Shown piece by piece: positions 1 through 9,546 of a stretch of DNA of 64,000 nt. The notes beneath the pieces were generated by a model. That model ran no database searches. It saw nothing but the letters and a program-made list of their open reading frames with translations, and had not been told where the DNA came from. A program made the position numbers and the translations under genes. Each line of letters opens with the position of its first letter. Position 1 is the stretch's first letter. Source of the stretch: Paenibacillus sp. ACRRY (GTDB lineage Bacteria > Bacillota > Bacilli > Paenibacillales > Paenibacillaceae). The stretch covers positions 1-64,000 of the forward strand of contig NZ_JAKRNM010000011.1 of the NCBI RefSeq assembly GCF_022346995.1, given 5' to 3'.

Positions 1-100
1 TATGTAAGACCCCTTGAAGACGACGAGGTAGATAGGCTGGGGGTGGAAGTGCAGTAATGCATGGAGCTGACCAGTACTAATCGGTCGAGGGCTTATCCAA
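1..100 (+). rRNA. 23S ribosomal RNA, 3' end (partial)
   Basis: The first ~100 bases match the conserved last helix region of bacterial 23S rRNA (GACGACGAGGTAGATAGGC, then ACTAATCGGTCGAGGGCTTA). The gene enters from the left edge, so only the 3' tail is visible. The exact mature 3' end is estimated. It is followed after about 80 bases by tRNA-Ser, with no 5S rRNA in between. Confidence 0.93.
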
Positions 101-182
101 ATTGCAGGTTTTAAGTCGCAAATTTCGTTTCGGATCTAGTTTTCAGGGAGCAATCCTTGTTATATTGTTTGATTGACTGTTT

Positions 183-274
183 GGAGAGATACCCAAGTGG
201 CTATAAGGGGACCCTCTGCTAAGGGGTTAGACTGCGTAAGCGGTGCGAGGGTTCGAATCCCTCTCTCTCCGCCA
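183..274 (+). tRNA. tRNA-Ser (GCT)
   Basis: Long variable arm typical of serine tRNA, 7-bp acceptor GGAGAGA/TCTCTCC, TTCGAAT T-loop, anticodon GCT at 218-220. CCA is encoded. It is the first tRNA of an eight-gene cluster downstream of the 23S gene. Confidence 0.95.
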
Positions 275-316
275 TCTTTATCCTAAGATGGACAAGCAAT
301 CAGTGTTTATTAATAT

Positions 317-393
317 GGCGGTGTAGCTCAGCTGGCTAGAGCGTACGGTTCATACCCGTGAGGTCGGGGGTTCGATCCCCTCCGCCGCTACCA
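317..393 (+). tRNA. tRNA-Met (CAT), elongator type
   Basis: 77-nt cloverleaf with acceptor GGCGGTG/CGCCGCT, anticodon CAT at 351-353 and encoded CCA. The paired 1-72 position and the D-arm agree with elongator Met rather than the initiator. A CAT anticodon can also belong to tRNA-Ile2, but the body closely resembles the Bacillus elongator Met tRNA as I remember it. Confidence 0.9.
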
Positions 394-402
394 TATTACC
401 CA

Positions 403-478
403 GGAGGCTTAGCTCAGCTGGGAGAGCATCTGCCTTACAAGCAGAGGGTCGGGGGTTCGAGCCCCTCAGCCTCCACCA
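403..478 (+). tRNA. tRNA-Val (TAC)
   Basis: 76-nt cloverleaf, acceptor GGAGGCT/AGCCTCC, anticodon TAC at 436-438, T-loop TTCGAGC, CCA encoded. Confidence 0.96.
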
Positions 479-483
479 TATAC

Positions 484-559
<76 letters not shown>

Positions 560-568
560 TTAATGCCT

Positions 569-646
569 GGAACCGTGGTGTAGTTGGCCTAACATGCCTG
601 CCTGTCACGCAGGAGATCGCGGGTTCGAATCCCGTCGGTTCCGCCA
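569..646 (+). tRNA. tRNA-Asp (GTC)
   Basis: 78-nt cloverleaf, acceptor GGAACCG/CGGTTCC, anticodon GTC at 604-606, CCA encoded. Confidence 0.96.
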
Positions 647-665
647 TTAATCTAAAATTAAATAA

Positions 666-741
<76 letters not shown>

Positions 742-750
742 TTTAATCCT

Positions 751-836
751 GGAGGATTAGCGAAGTGGCCAAACGCATCAGACTGTAAATCTGCTCCCGT
801 ACGGGTTCGGTGGTTCGAATCCATCATCCTCCACCA
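751..836 (+). tRNA. tRNA-Tyr (GTA)
   Basis: 86-nt tRNA with a long variable arm, acceptor GGAGGAT/ATCCTCC, anticodon GTA at 785-787, CCA encoded. Confidence 0.96.
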
Positions 837-843
837 GTTTTAC

Positions 844-916
844 GAGTCATTAGCTCAGTTGGTAGAGCACCTGACTTTTAATCAGGGTGTCGAAGGTTCG
901 AGCCCTTCATGACTCA
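844..916 (+). tRNA. tRNA-Lys (TTT)
   Basis: Cloverleaf with acceptor GAGTCAT/ATGACTC, anticodon TTT at 877-879, discriminator A at 916. The next bases are TCT, so CCA is not encoded. It is the last tRNA of the cluster and is directly followed by a terminator. Confidence 0.95.
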
Positions 917-925
917 TCTTGTTAG

Positions 926-965
926 AAAGAGCGATTAATCATTAATTTGATTAATCGCTCTTTTT
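926..965 (+). terminator. Intrinsic terminator of the rRNA/tRNA operon
   Basis: A perfect 15-bp stem (926-940 with 949-963, AAAGAGCGATTAATC and its complement), an 8-nt loop and a T run to 965. It closes the tRNA cluster. Confidence 0.9.
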
Positions 966-1030
966 GTATATTTGAAAATGAAATAGCTGATTACAGATGC
1001 AAGGCATCGAAGGCGATGTATTGTAAGATA

Positions 1031-1039
1031 TGATAAAAT
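1031..1039 (+). promoter_or_regulatory. Putative extended -10 promoter of the PucR-type gene
   Basis: TGATAAAAT fits an extended -10 element (TG-N-TAAAAT) about 35 bases ahead of the start codon at 1073. I see no good -35 hexamer, so the call rests on the -10 alone. Confidence 0.4.
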
Positions 1040-1072
1040 AATAGAAAAAAGCAAAGTGGTGGCGTTCATTAT

Positions 1073-2266
1073 ATGAAGCTCATACTTGGTCTTAAACAAC
1101 AAATTGAATCCATTATCGGTACTAGCTTGGACGAATACGAGATTACTGTAGAAGAATGGAATCAATCTGCTATGCAATTAATCGATTGGGAACAGGATCA
1201 AAGCGGTCTACTTGAGATGGAAGCTCCCGTGGAAGGACAACCTAATCAGGAGTTGGCTTCTGGCGCGATAGCGAGTGTGAAGAGTTTAAATACAGAGGAA
1301 CGTATCTACTTTAAAGTTAAGTTAAAAGAGAATGAAGGCACTTTAGTATGTTGGGGTTGCTCTGCTGGTTCCATAACAATGGAAACAAGGCGCTTAATTG
1401 AATTACTGATTACTAACAGTGCAGACAGATTAGCTGAAGAACTGCCAGTGATATATGAGAATAATCGAGAACAGGAACTTGCTGAATTGGGGAAGTGGCT
1501 GAGGCAGAAGATAGAGCACCCCACGGAGCAGGAATCCATTCCGGAACAGTTTTCATTTCGGGATGAGATGCATTCTGAAAAGATCCCGTTTCTGCTGCAA
1601 TGTGAGACACCAGACGCCCACCGTATTCGTTCAAAGGAATTGAACAAGTTGCTGGGGAGTTATTTTGGTGAGGACATTATGCTGATTCCTCTGGGAGAGC
1701 AGGACTGGCTCTTTCTGAGTGATGAGCAAATTGTGACAGGTGAAGCGGAAGAGGATACTCTCGAAGCAAAAAAGGATTTACTAAATGCTTTTTGTTTAGG
1801 GCTATACGAGTTGGTGGCGAGTGAATGGGCAGGTGTGTTTCATTTGTCTGCGTCTATGCCGTGTATTCCGGTACATGAGTTATCGACAATTACAGGTCTG
1901 CTTCAAGAGAGTATTCATTTGGGGAGAGCATTTCATGTGGCTCAGCATATTCACTTACCATGGGAACTGCATCTTGAGCGATTGGTGGCAAGTATTCCTG
2001 AACAGCAGCGTCTTCGTTTTATCAAGGAGACGGGTAAGGATACGGTGATCTTTGAGGATAGTGAGACACTTGCAACACTGGAGACCTATTTTAGTCTGGA
2101 CTGCAATGTCAGTGAGACAGCAAAGCGCCTTTTCATCCATCGCAATACGCTTGTTTACCGTCTGGACAAGATCAAACAGGAGATTGGTTATGATGTAAGA
2201 AGCTTTGAAAGTGCTGTTCTGGTGCGGCTTTTGCTCCTTATGTACAAAGTGACGAAAAAGCTCTGA
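1073..2266 (+). CDS. PucR/CdaR-type HTH regulatory protein
   Basis: 397 residues. The last ~55 residues carry the PucR C-terminal helix-turn-helix pattern (NVSETAKRLFIHRNTLVYRL, then IKQEIGYDV), as in sugar-diacid and purine regulators. The first ~300 residues are acidic and match no domain I recognise; they may hold a degenerate GGDEF-like region as in CdaR relatives. There are no membrane segments. The ATG at 1073 is preceded only by a weak GGTGG. The gene lies 103 bases upstream of the MsmX-like ATPase on the same strand with no terminator between, so it may control or be co-transcribed with it. Ligand and targets cannot be told from sequence. Confidence 0.8.
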   Translation: MKLILGLKQQIESIIGTSLDEYEITVEEWNQSAMQLIDWEQDQSGLLEMEAPVEGQPNQELASGAIASVKSLNTEERIYFKVKLKENEGTLVCWGCSAGSITMETRRLIELLITNSADRLAEELPVIYENNREQELAELGKWLRQKIEHPTEQESIPEQFSFRDEMHSEKIPFLLQCETPDAHRIRSKELNKLLGSYFGEDIMLIPLGEQDWLFLSDEQIVTGEAEEDTLEAKKDLLNAFCLGLYELVASEWAGVFHLSASMPCIPVHELSTITGLLQESIHLGRAFHVAQHIHLPWELHLERLVASIPEQQRLRFIKETGKDTVIFEDSETLATLETYFSLDCNVSETAKRLFIHRNTLVYRLDKIKQEIGYDVRSFESAVLVRLLLLMYKVTKKL

Positions 2267-2369
2267 TATTTTTGTGCAGTTTGCGAATAGTCAAACATCA
2301 CATGGATGGGTTAATATAAAACTACAAAATGTATTCGATTACAAAATGATCTCTGAGGAGGCAACAATC

Positions 2370-3494
2370 ATGGCTGGTGTACGTTTAGAGCATATTTTCA
2401 AAAAATACCCGGGTTCTGATAAAGCAACAGTAGTTGATATTAACCTGGACATCAAAGATAAAGAATTCTTGGTACTGGTTGGTCCGTCCGGTTGTGGTAA
2501 ATCAACAACACTGCGTATGATCGCAGGCCTTGAGGAAATTTCTGAAGGTAAACTCTATATCGGTGACCGTGTCGTTAATGATGTTGCTCCTAAAGACCGC
2601 GATATCGCGATGGTATTCCAATCCTATGCCTTGTATCCGCATATGAGCGTATATCAAAACATGGCGTTTGGTTTGAAACTGCGTAAAGTGAAAAAAGACG
2701 AAATCGACAAACGTGTTCGTGAAGCAGCTAAAATCCTGGATATCGAGCATCTGCTTGAGCGTAAACCTAAGGCATTGTCCGGTGGTCAACGTCAGCGTGT
2801 CGCTCTGGGACGTGCGATTGTCCGTGATCCACAAGTCTTCTTGATGGATGAGCCTCTTTCCAACTTGGATGCGAAACTTCGTGGTCAGATGCGTGCGGAA
2901 ATCACAAAGCTTGCTAAACGTTTGGAAACAACAGTTATCTACGTAACGCATGACCAGATCGAAGCCATGACAATGGGTGATCGGATCGTCGTTATGAAAG
3001 ATGGTATCATTCAACAAGCAGCTTCTCCTGAAGAGCTGTACAACCACCCGGCTAACCTGTTCGTAGCAGGTTTCATCGGTTCCCCGACAATGAACTTCAT
3101 CTCGGGTAAACTGGCTGAGCAAGGTGCTAACCTGCACTTCGTAGCTCCAGGCGTAGACGTTGAAATCCCGCAAGGTAAAGCACAAGTGCTGAAATCTAGA
3201 GGATACATTGGCAAGGAAGTTATTCTGGGTGTTCGTCCAGAAGACATCCACGAAGAGCCAGTATTCCTGGAAGCATCCCCGAACTCTGTATTCTCTACAC
3301 ATGTAGACGTAACAGAGAACCTGGGTCACGAAATGCTCCTCTACTTGAGCGGTGTGGGTAACGATACAACTATCGCACGTGTAGATGGTCGTTCCAATAC
3401 TCGTGATGGTTCCACAGTTAAAATGGCAATTGACATGAACAAGGTTCATATCTTTGACAAAGAGACTGAAGTGAACGTTCTCCTTCAAGACTAA
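2370..3494 (+). CDS. msmX: MsmX/UgpC-type carbohydrate ABC transporter ATPase
   Basis: 374 residues. Cytoplasmic ATPase that energises sugar importers: Walker A GPSGCGKST (about 38-46), Q-loop VFQSYALYPH, signature LSGGQ (136-140), Walker B VFLMDEP (156-162), switch His194, then a C-terminal MalK-like OB/TOBE regulatory domain (about 235-374, including LGVRPEDI). The start at 2370 is chosen because GAGGAGG lies 8 bases upstream; longer in-frame versions lack this signal. There are no adjacent permease genes, which is typical of the multitask MsmX ATPase of Bacilli shared by many importers. Both sugar ABC clusters in this window (19320-22872 and 58865-62355) lack an ATPase and are candidate clients. 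A terminator follows. Confidence 0.92.
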   Translation: MAGVRLEHIFKKYPGSDKATVVDINLDIKDKEFLVLVGPSGCGKSTTLRMIAGLEEISEGKLYIGDRVVNDVAPKDRDIAMVFQSYALYPHMSVYQNMAFGLKLRKVKKDEIDKRVREAAKILDIEHLLERKPKALSGGQRQRVALGRAIVRDPQVFLMDEPLSNLDAKLRGQMRAEITKLAKRLETTVIYVTHDQIEAMTMGDRIVVMKDGIIQQAASPEELYNHPANLFVAGFIGSPTMNFISGKLAEQGANLHFVAPGVDVEIPQGKAQVLKSRGYIGKEVILGVRPEDIHEEPVFLEASPNSVFSTHVDVTENLGHEMLLYLSGVGNDTTIARVDGRSNTRDGSTVKMAIDMNKVHIFDKETEVNVLLQD

Positions 3495-3556
3495 TCATAC
3501 TGGGATTCCTCGGATCCGATGGAACATCAGTTAACGCAATTATACATTGTATTCAG

Positions 3557-3590
3557 AGCCCCTTCCGTTGTTGCTGGAAGGGGCTTTTTT
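3557..3590 (+). terminator. Intrinsic terminator after msmX
   Basis: 10-bp stem AGCCCCTTCC (3557-3566) with GGAAGGGGCT (3576-3585), a 9-nt loop and a T run to 3590. Confidence 0.92.
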
Positions 3591-3779
3591 GATTAATGGG
3601 CGGCCGTGGCCCGCGATTGCATTCAACACTGAATTCATTTAAGATTATTTGAAGGCTGGTTTTGTTTTGTAAAGTCTGTAACCTGAACAAACAAAATGAA
3701 TGCGCTAATAATGGAATGGAATTGACGCAAAAATGCTGATGTACATAGAGAGGCAGCGAATGCTGAAAGGAAGAGACAA

Positions 3780-4718
3780 ATGGCGAAAAAAGTGAAAGTA
3801 TCTGAATTGGTACAGCAGTTCCAGCTTGAGGTCGTTTCCGGATCTCAAGGTTTGAAGAGAGTAATTACAGTAGATGACTTAAACCGTCCTGGCCTCGAAA
3901 TGGCCGGTTATTTTGAATACCATCCACAAGAACGGGTACAGCTGCTTGGGAGAACAGAGCTGGCCTTTTTTGCAATGTTACCTGAAGCAGAACGTCGTGA
4001 CCGGATGCAGCGTCTATGCACGGAAGAAACACCTTGTATCTTGGTGACTCGCGGACTGGAAGTACCACAGGAACTTATCGAGATCAGTGAGGAGCAGAAT
4101 CTGGCTGTGCTTCGCAGCAACATGGCAACGACAATTCTGTCCAGCCGTATTACCGGCTTCCTGGAGCGTAAGCTTGCGCCAACGGCAACAATTCATGGCG
4201 TACTGTGCGATGTGAACGGAGTTGGTATGCTGATTACTGGCAGCAGTGGTATTGGTAAGAGTGAGACGGCACTTGAATTGGTGAAGCGTGGACACCGCCT
4301 GATTGCCGATGATGCAGTTGAAATCCGTCAGACATCAGACTTCCAGCTGCACGGAACCGCACCTGAGCTTATCCGTCACCTGCTTGAGATTCGGGGAGTC
4401 GGGATTATCAACGTGATGACACTATTTGGTGCAGGAGCTGTGCGTAACAATAAACGAATTACCCTGGTAGTGCGTCTTGAAGCTTGGCAGCAGGATAAGC
4501 AATATGATCGCCTCGGTCTGGATGAGGAAACAACACGAATCATCGATACGGATGTACCGCTTGTAACCATTCCTGTTCGTCCAGGACGAAACTTGGCTGT
4601 CATTATTGAAGTAGCGGCGATGAACTATCGTCTCAAGCAAATGGGGCTTAACGCTGCCCTGCAATTTACGAACAAGCTGACAGCAACGATCTCAGAAGAT
4701 ATGGAAGACATGGACTAG
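3780..4718 (+). CDS. hprK: HPr kinase/phosphorylase
   Basis: 312 residues, the normal length. The bifunctional enzyme phosphorylates Ser46 of HPr/Crh with ATP or PPi and removes the phosphate again, setting CcpA-dependent catabolite repression. The N-terminal DRTGG-like domain spans about 1-128; the catalytic domain has His139, the P-loop GSSGIGKS (154-161) and the HprK signature [11 protein letters not shown]. The ATG at 3780 follows GGAAGAG. It starts the conserved run hprK-lgt-ppaX-yvoF. Its protein substrate can be the Ser46-bearing HPr-like protein at 37978 in this window as well as any HPr elsewhere. Confidence 0.96.
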   Translation: MAKKVKVSELVQQFQLEVVSGSQGLKRVITVDDLNRPGLEMAGYFEYHPQERVQLLGRTELAFFAMLPEAERRDRMQRLCTEETPCILVTRGLEVPQELIEISEEQNLAVLRSNMATTILSSRITGFLERKLAPTATIHGVLCDVNGVGMLITGSSGIGKSETALELVKRGHRLIADDAVEIRQTSDFQLHGTAPELIRHLLEIRGVGIINVMTLFGAGAVRNNKRITLVVRLEAWQQDKQYDRLGLDEETTRIIDTDVPLVTIPVRPGRNLAVIIEVAAMNYRLKQMGLNAALQFTNKLTATISEDMEDMD

Positions 4719-4869
4719 GATCTTAGAAATAATTCGAGAAATCCAGGAACATGATTTAAACGTATTAAAAATTAAGACCAAGGCTGGCCTGCTCTACTTC
4801 TTACGGAATTTGGAGCAGGTCCCATTTGGTCATGCATACAGATGAGTGAATTTATAGGAGTGTGAATGA

Positions 4870-5907
4870 ATGGATACATTATTACTGTTGAACCCCATTG
4901 CGTTCTCCATTGGAGCGTTAAAGGTTCACTGGTATGGGCTTATTCTCGGTACGGCGGCACTAGTAGGGCTGCTGCTGGTTATCCGGGAGGGCAAACGGTA
5001 CAACATACCGCAGGAAGTATTTATGGATATGGTCCTGCTGGGTGTACCTTCTGCCATTATCGGAGCTCGTATATACTACGTAGCATTCCGATGGGATGAT
5101 TATAAGGATAATTTCTGGGATGTCTTTAAGATATGGAATGGTGGTATCGCCATATATGGTGCGCTGATTGGTGCAATCATTTGTGCCGTCATTTTCTTCC
5201 GACGTAAAGGGTACAATTTTTGGCGTATGGCTGACATTTGCGCACCTGGACTCATTGTTGGTCAGATGATTGGACGCTGGGGGAACTTTGTAAACCAGGA
5301 AGCCTACGGTGGACCGGTGGAAGAGTCCTTTTTACGGGACAAGCTGCATTTGCCAGACTTTATCGTCAATCAGATGAATGTGGAAGGTGTATTCCATCAT
5401 CCAGCATTTTTGTATGAGTCGTTATGGAGTCTTGTTGGCTTGGTTCTGTTGTTGGTTCTTCGCCGGCAGAAGTTTCTGCGTGCTGGTGAGTTGTTCATGT
5501 CCTACTTTATCTGGTACTCCATCGGTCGTTTCTTCATTGAAGCTCTGCGTACAGACAGTCTGGGCTTCCAGGCACCTCAATGGCTTGCGTCGCTCGTCAA
5601 CGGTCTATGGTCTCCAATGACTGCACTGGGCTTCGAACAGGGTTATCTGGATCCAGCCTACGGTAACGTAAGAATCTCGCAATTGCTCGGCATTGGCATC
5701 ATTATTGCAGCTATCATATTTATCGTAGTGAGAAGAGTAACAGGGAAAGCCGATGCGCGTTATAGCGATCCGATTGTATCTTCCAAGGTCTCATCTGAAC
5801 CGACGGATGATATGCCGCAAGCAGGCCCGGTTGCCAGCAAAGAAAGTAAGGCAAGCCCAAGTCCCGCTAAAGAGGAGACGAAGCAAGCTGAGGATAAAAA
5901 GGAGTAA
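4870..5907 (+). CDS. lgt: Prolipoprotein diacylglyceryl transferase
   Basis: 345 residues. Membrane enzyme that moves diacylglycerol from phosphatidylglycerol to the lipobox cysteine of prolipoproteins. About seven hydrophobic segments are visible, with the Lgt signature GRWGNFVNQEAYGGP. The start at 4870 follows a GGAG at 4857. The family is usually 260-280 residues; here about 58 extra C-terminal residues (from about 288) are hydrophilic and rich in Ala, Ser, Pro, Lys and Glu, probably a disordered cytoplasmic tail. Clients in this window include the lipoproteins at 19320, 58865 and 55994 (minus). An inverted repeat (CCTGCTC 4788-4794 / GAGCAGG 4813-4819) lies between hprK and lgt. Confidence 0.95.
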   Translation: MDTLLLLNPIAFSIGALKVHWYGLILGTAALVGLLLVIREGKRYNIPQEVFMDMVLLGVPSAIIGARIYYVAFRWDDYKDNFWDVFKIWNGGIAIYGALIGAIICAVIFFRRKGYNFWRMADICAPGLIVGQMIGRWGNFVNQEAYGGPVEESFLRDKLHLPDFIVNQMNVEGVFHHPAFLYESLWSLVGLVLLLVLRRQKFLRAGELFMSYFIWYSIGRFFIEALRTDSLGFQAPQWLASLVNGLWSPMTALGFEQGYLDPAYGNVRISQLLGIGIIIAAIIFIVVRRVTGKADARYSDPIVSSKVSSEPTDDMPQAGPVASKESKASPSPAKEETKQAEDKKE

Positions 5908-5913
5908 TGCAGC

Positions 5914-6570
5914 ATGATTGAAACGGTACTATTTGATCTCGACGGGACCATTATTGATACAAATGAGCTGATTATCAGCTCGTTCCAACACGTCATGGAA
6001 GGATGGGAGCATTCTGCACCGTGGACGCGTGAGCAGATTATTCCGCATATGGGAGGCACCCTGGAGCAGCAGATGCGTACCTTCTCAGGACAGGAGGAGG
6101 TGGCCGAGTACGTTAAAGGGTACCGTGCATATAACGATATCCATCATGAAGCGATGGTAAGACCTTTCCCGCATGTAACTGAGGTCGTTGAGGCTCTGCA
6201 CCAAGCCGGTATCGTGATGGGAGTAGTGACAACCAAGATCCGCCCATCTACACTTAAAGTGTTGGAACGTTTTGACCTGATGAAATATATGAAATCCATT
6301 GTAACGGTAACCGATGTAACTCATCCGAAACCCCATGCTGAACCTGTACTTAAAGCGATGGAGGAGCTGGGTGCAGACCCGGCCAAAACGCTGATGGTTG
6401 GGGATAGCCCGGTTGATATCCAATCCGCCCAAAATGCAGGTGCACTTGCAGCGGGCGTTGCCTGGTCTCTTAAGGGTGAAGCAGCGTTAAGTAAATATGG
6501 CCCAGATTATATATTGCATGACATGAAGGACTTGCTTGCGCTGACCCGTATTGAAACGGGACGTTCATGA
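5914..6570 (+). CDS. ppaX: Pyrophosphatase PpaX (HAD family)
   Basis: 218 residues. HAD-superfamily hydrolase: motif [11 protein letters not shown] (about 7-16), motif II in VVTTK (about 106-110), motif III Lys in HPKPHAEP and motif [10 protein letters not shown]. In Bacillus PpaX hydrolyses the pyrophosphate made when HPr kinase/phosphorylase dephosphorylates Ser-phosphorylated HPr, which explains the conserved linkage to hprK. It starts 6 bases after lgt and its stop overlaps the next start by ATGA (translational coupling). HAD hydrolases are promiscuous, so the specific name rests on context as well as on sequence. Confidence 0.9.
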   Translation: MIETVLFDLDGTIIDTNELIISSFQHVMEGWEHSAPWTREQIIPHMGGTLEQQMRTFSGQEEVAEYVKGYRAYNDIHHEAMVRPFPHVTEVVEALHQAGIVMGVVTTKIRPSTLKVLERFDLMKYMKSIVTVTDVTHPKPHAEPVLKAMEELGADPAKTLMVGDSPVDIQSAQNAGALAAGVAWSLKGEAALSKYGPDYILHDMKDLLALTRIETGRS

Positions 6571-7100
6571 GAAAAGTCACCCGCTATCCAGTAGAGGGTC
6601 ACAACGCACTCTGGCATATCTACAAGACGGTAAGTCCGTGGAAGGGTGTTCGCAACTTTATATGGATTCAGTTGTCACGGTATTGCCCGATTCTTCCAGT
6701 GAAGAACTGGATCTATCGCCACATGCTCGGTATGAAGGTGGGCAAACATACAGCGTTTGGACTGATGGTTATGGTCGATGTGTTCTTCCCCGAGAAGATC
6801 ACAGTCGGCGAAAACTCAGTCATCGGTTATAACACAACGATTCTCGCGCATGAGTACCTCATTAAAGAGTACAGATTGGGAGAAGTCATTATCGGTGAAA
6901 ATGTGCTGATCGGTGCCAACACGACAATTCTCCCCGGGGTAACCATCGGGGATGGAGCAGTGGTCGCTGCAGGAGCGGTCGTTCACAAGGATGTAGCCCC
7001 AGGAGCTTTTGTCGGTGGCAATCCGCTTCGTGAACTATCGCGCAACGTGGATACCAGTGAAGTGGAGCTTCTCGTCAAAATGGATGAGCGTGTCCATTAG
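6567..7100 (+). CDS. yvoF: Hexapeptide-repeat acyltransferase (YvoF-like)
   Basis: 177 residues. The C-terminal half shows left-handed beta-helix hexapeptide repeats (for example [15 protein letters not shown], then [16 protein letters not shown] and [15 protein letters not shown]), as in acetyl-CoA or acyl-CoA dependent O-acetyltransferases. The N-terminal ~65 residues are basic and partly hydrophobic. The ATG overlaps the ppaX stop codon by four bases. It is conserved after ppaX in Bacillus as yvoF. The acceptor substrate is unknown; nothing in the context beyond gene order identifies it. Confidence 0.85.
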   Translation: MRKVTRYPVEGHNALWHIYKTVSPWKGVRNFIWIQLSRYCPILPVKNWIYRHMLGMKVGKHTAFGLMVMVDVFFPEKITVGENSVIGYNTTILAHEYLIKEYRLGEVIIGENVLIGANTTILPGVTIGDGAVVAAGAVVHKDVAPGAFVGGNPLRELSRNVDTSEVELLVKMDERVH

Positions 7101-7170
7101 GGTGGCACGAAAGGGTATAGCATTGGACAGCCGATGAAGTTATGAGGAGTCGTCCAAAATACATGATATA

Positions 7171-7227
7171 CAGAGGCACACGGCAATTGTGCCTCTGATG
7201 AGATAAGCTGCTGATGGCAGCTTTTTT
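7171..7227 (+). terminator. Tandem hairpins and terminator after yvoF
   Basis: A 10-bp hairpin (7171-7180 with 7188-7197) without T run is followed by AAGCTGC/GCAGCTT (7205-7211 with 7217-7223) with T's to 7227. The second hairpin is the likely terminator of hprK-lgt-ppaX-yvoF. Confidence 0.8.
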
Positions 7228-7309
7228 CGTATACAGATGTTGTGGGAGAGGACTTGTTTGTACGGAGATGAACGATATGGTAGAGCAAGTATGTCGAGGG
7301 ACTGTATTG

Positions 7310-7339
7310 TTGACGATGAGGAGTCATTCATGTTATCAT
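7310..7339 (+). promoter_or_regulatory. Putative promoter of the histidine operon
   Basis: TTGACG (7310-7315), 18-bp spacer, TATCAT (7334-7339). It predicts a leader of about 230 bases before hisZ. I looked in this leader for a T-box (GGTGG-ACCGCG motif) and did not find one. The remainder of 7340-7579 shows no gene. Confidence 0.5.
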
Positions 7340-7579
7340 ATCCCATATCCTTTAGTTTGTTAGCACTTTACCATATGAAAGTATTATGAAGTAGTAATAA
7401 CGTATCATCAAATCAGAACAGATAAAGAATGCATCAAGAAGGCTACCCGGCAGCATCTGAACACAGTCCCTTAATTAAGGGTAATAGAAGATGGAATCGG
7501 GATTTACGATACATAAATCCTACTTAAGATAAAGCTAAAGCCCATAAACCAAACTACTGACTCGGGGTGAATGATACCA

Positions 7580-8806
7580 ATGTCCAAACCAAAAGGCTTC
7601 GAAAAACCGACAGGTTTTCGTGACTATACACCGCTTGTGGTAAACAAGCTGAGAACCATTGAACGGAATGTACTGGAATGTATGGAGCGCTGGGGTTACC
7701 GCCAGATTATAACGCCAACGATTGAATATTACGATACGGTGGGAGTGGCGAGTTCGACTTCGGATCGAAAATTGTTCAAACTGCTGAATAGCCGGGGAAC
7801 TACACTTGTACTTAGATCGGATCTGACAGCACCCATTGCGCGTGTAGTATCTTCTCTATTAAAAGATGAACAGCTCCCGTTACGTCTGTCTTATCATGCG
7901 AATGTGTTTCGTTCCATTGAAGAAGAAGCCGGACGTGAGGCGGAATTCTTCCAGACAGGTGTAGAACTGGTTGGAGATGACTCACCAGAGGCAGATGCTG
8001 AAGTCGTTGCGCTCGCGATTGCCTCGCTGCAGGCAGCGGGTGTGTCTTCTTTTAAAATAGCGATGGGTCATATGGGTTTTCTAAACGGGCTACTGGAGGA
8101 AGTCATTCCAGGGCAGACGGCACAACAAGCCGCACTCAAAGAAGGGTTGCTCGGACGCGATTATGTTGGATATCGCCAGTCAATCGAGGAGCTCAATCTG
8201 GAACCAAAACCGAAAGAACAATTGGAAGCCATTCTGCGGTTGCGTGGCGGGAAAGAAGTATGTGCACATGCAGCAGAACTTAGCTCCAGTGCTGAAGCAG
8301 CGCAATCAATTGCTCATCTGTGTGCTGTCTTTGAAGTACTGGAAGCCTATGGTGTATCGGAACATGTATTGATTGACCTGACGATGATCGGGGATTTCTC
8401 CTATTATACAGGCATGACCTTCGAAGGTTATGCGGCAGAACTGGGATCACCGGTGTGCAGCGGGGGACGATATGACAATCTGCTGCAGCAGTTTGGTCGC
8501 TCGCTTCCTGCAACGGGATTTGCGCTGAAAACGAACCGGATCATCGATGGAGTGCACGGCATTACAATGGAAGAGAACAAACCTGTGCTTATCCAGTATG
8601 ACAAGGCACGCCGAGCAGAAGCATTGGCGGAAGCGGCCCGTTTACGGAGCGGCGGGCAAAACGTGGTGACTAGCCTTCTATCGGATCATGAAGTAACAGA
8701 ACCAGCAGCAGAAGTGGTTGAAACATCAGGTGGTAGCTCAGTACGTTCGGCAAGGGACGTCTACGATCAGGTTATCACCTATCAAGCTGAACAAGGAGGA
8801 CGCTGA
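7580..8806 (+). CDS. hisZ: ATP phosphoribosyltransferase regulatory subunit
   Basis: 408 residues. HisRS-like protein without aminoacylation activity that pairs with the short catalytic HisG; the complex opens histidine biosynthesis and gives feedback inhibition. Class II synthetase motifs are visible, including PTIEYYDT, the motif 2 stretch [11 protein letters not shown] and [12 protein letters not shown]. The ATG at 7580 is preferred because GGGGTG (7564-7569) lies 10 bases upstream; the in-frame ATG at 7571 sits too close to that signal. First gene of the his operon, one base before hisG. Confidence 0.93.
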   Translation: MSKPKGFEKPTGFRDYTPLVVNKLRTIERNVLECMERWGYRQIITPTIEYYDTVGVASSTSDRKLFKLLNSRGTTLVLRSDLTAPIARVVSSLLKDEQLPLRLSYHANVFRSIEEEAGREAEFFQTGVELVGDDSPEADAEVVALAIASLQAAGVSSFKIAMGHMGFLNGLLEEVIPGQTAQQAALKEGLLGRDYVGYRQSIEELNLEPKPKEQLEAILRLRGGKEVCAHAAELSSSAEAAQSIAHLCAVFEVLEAYGVSEHVLIDLTMIGDFSYYTGMTFEGYAAELGSPVCSGGRYDNLLQQFGRSLPATGFALKTNRIIDGVHGITMEENKPVLIQYDKARRAEALAEAARLRSGGQNVVTSLLSDHEVTEPAAEVVETSGGSSVRSARDVYDQVITYQAEQGGR

Positions 8807-8807
8807 G

Positions 8808-9467
8808 ATGTCGGATATTTTGAAGGTAGCCATGCCTAAGGGCCGGATCTATAAAAAAGCTTCGAAGCTCTTCCGTGAAGCGGGCCTCGATATTCCTGTT
8901 GATGTGGACGATACACGCAAATTGGTCATTGAAGTACCCGAAGCAGGAATGGAGTTCATCATGGCGAAGCCTGTTGATGTGCCAACGTATGTGGAATACG
9001 GTGTAGCGGATATCGGGATTGTCGGTAAGGACGTACTGCTTGAGGAAAATCGGGACGTCTACGAACTGCTGAATCTGGGGATTGCACAGTGCCGCATGTC
9101 AGTTATCGGTCTGCCGGATTGGACACCGGGTATCCAGCAGCGTGTGGCGACGAAATACCCGAGAATTGCCTCACAATATTTTCGCGAACAGGGTCAGCAG
9201 GTGGAAGTCATCAAGTTGAACGGTTCCATTGAACTTGCACCTCTGATCGGGCTGGCTGACCGGATTGTGGATCTGGTGGAGACAGGACAGACACTGCGTG
9301 AGAATGGATTGGTTGAGATGACAGGCATTCTGGATATCACGAGCCGCCTTATCGCGAACCGAGTGAGTTATCGGATGAAAAATGGACGGATTCAGGCATT
9401 ATGCGATGCATTGCAGCAGGTCATTCCGGCGCCTAATGAATTTTCGGCAGGAAGCCTTCAAGGATAA
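8808..9467 (+). CDS. hisG: ATP phosphoribosyltransferase, short catalytic form
   Basis: 219 residues, the short HisG type that needs HisZ and lacks the C-terminal ACT-like regulatory domain. Joins ATP and PRPP to phosphoribosyl-ATP. It begins [18 protein letters not shown] and carries the periplasmic-binding-like fold with the PRPP-binding [11 protein letters not shown]. The start at 8808 follows AAGGAGGA (8793-8800) and hisZ ends at 8806. Confidence 0.96.
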   Translation: MSDILKVAMPKGRIYKKASKLFREAGLDIPVDVDDTRKLVIEVPEAGMEFIMAKPVDVPTYVEYGVADIGIVGKDVLLEENRDVYELLNLGIAQCRMSVIGLPDWTPGIQQRVATKYPRIASQYFREQGQQVEVIKLNGSIELAPLIGLADRIVDLVETGQTLRENGLVEMTGILDITSRLIANRVSYRMKNGRIQALCDALQQVIPAPNEFSAGSLQG

Positions 9468-9546
9468 AAGATCGGGCAACAAAGATTAGAGGAATGGATG
9501 AACACTTATGGCTGACATGAAATACTGGGCCAGGGAGGTAGAAGGC

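Noticed and set aside
7340-7579. T-box or other amino-acid riboswitch in the his leader
   Set aside because: No T-box GGTGG/ACCGCG element or terminator/antiterminator pair was found; the leader has no clear fold.
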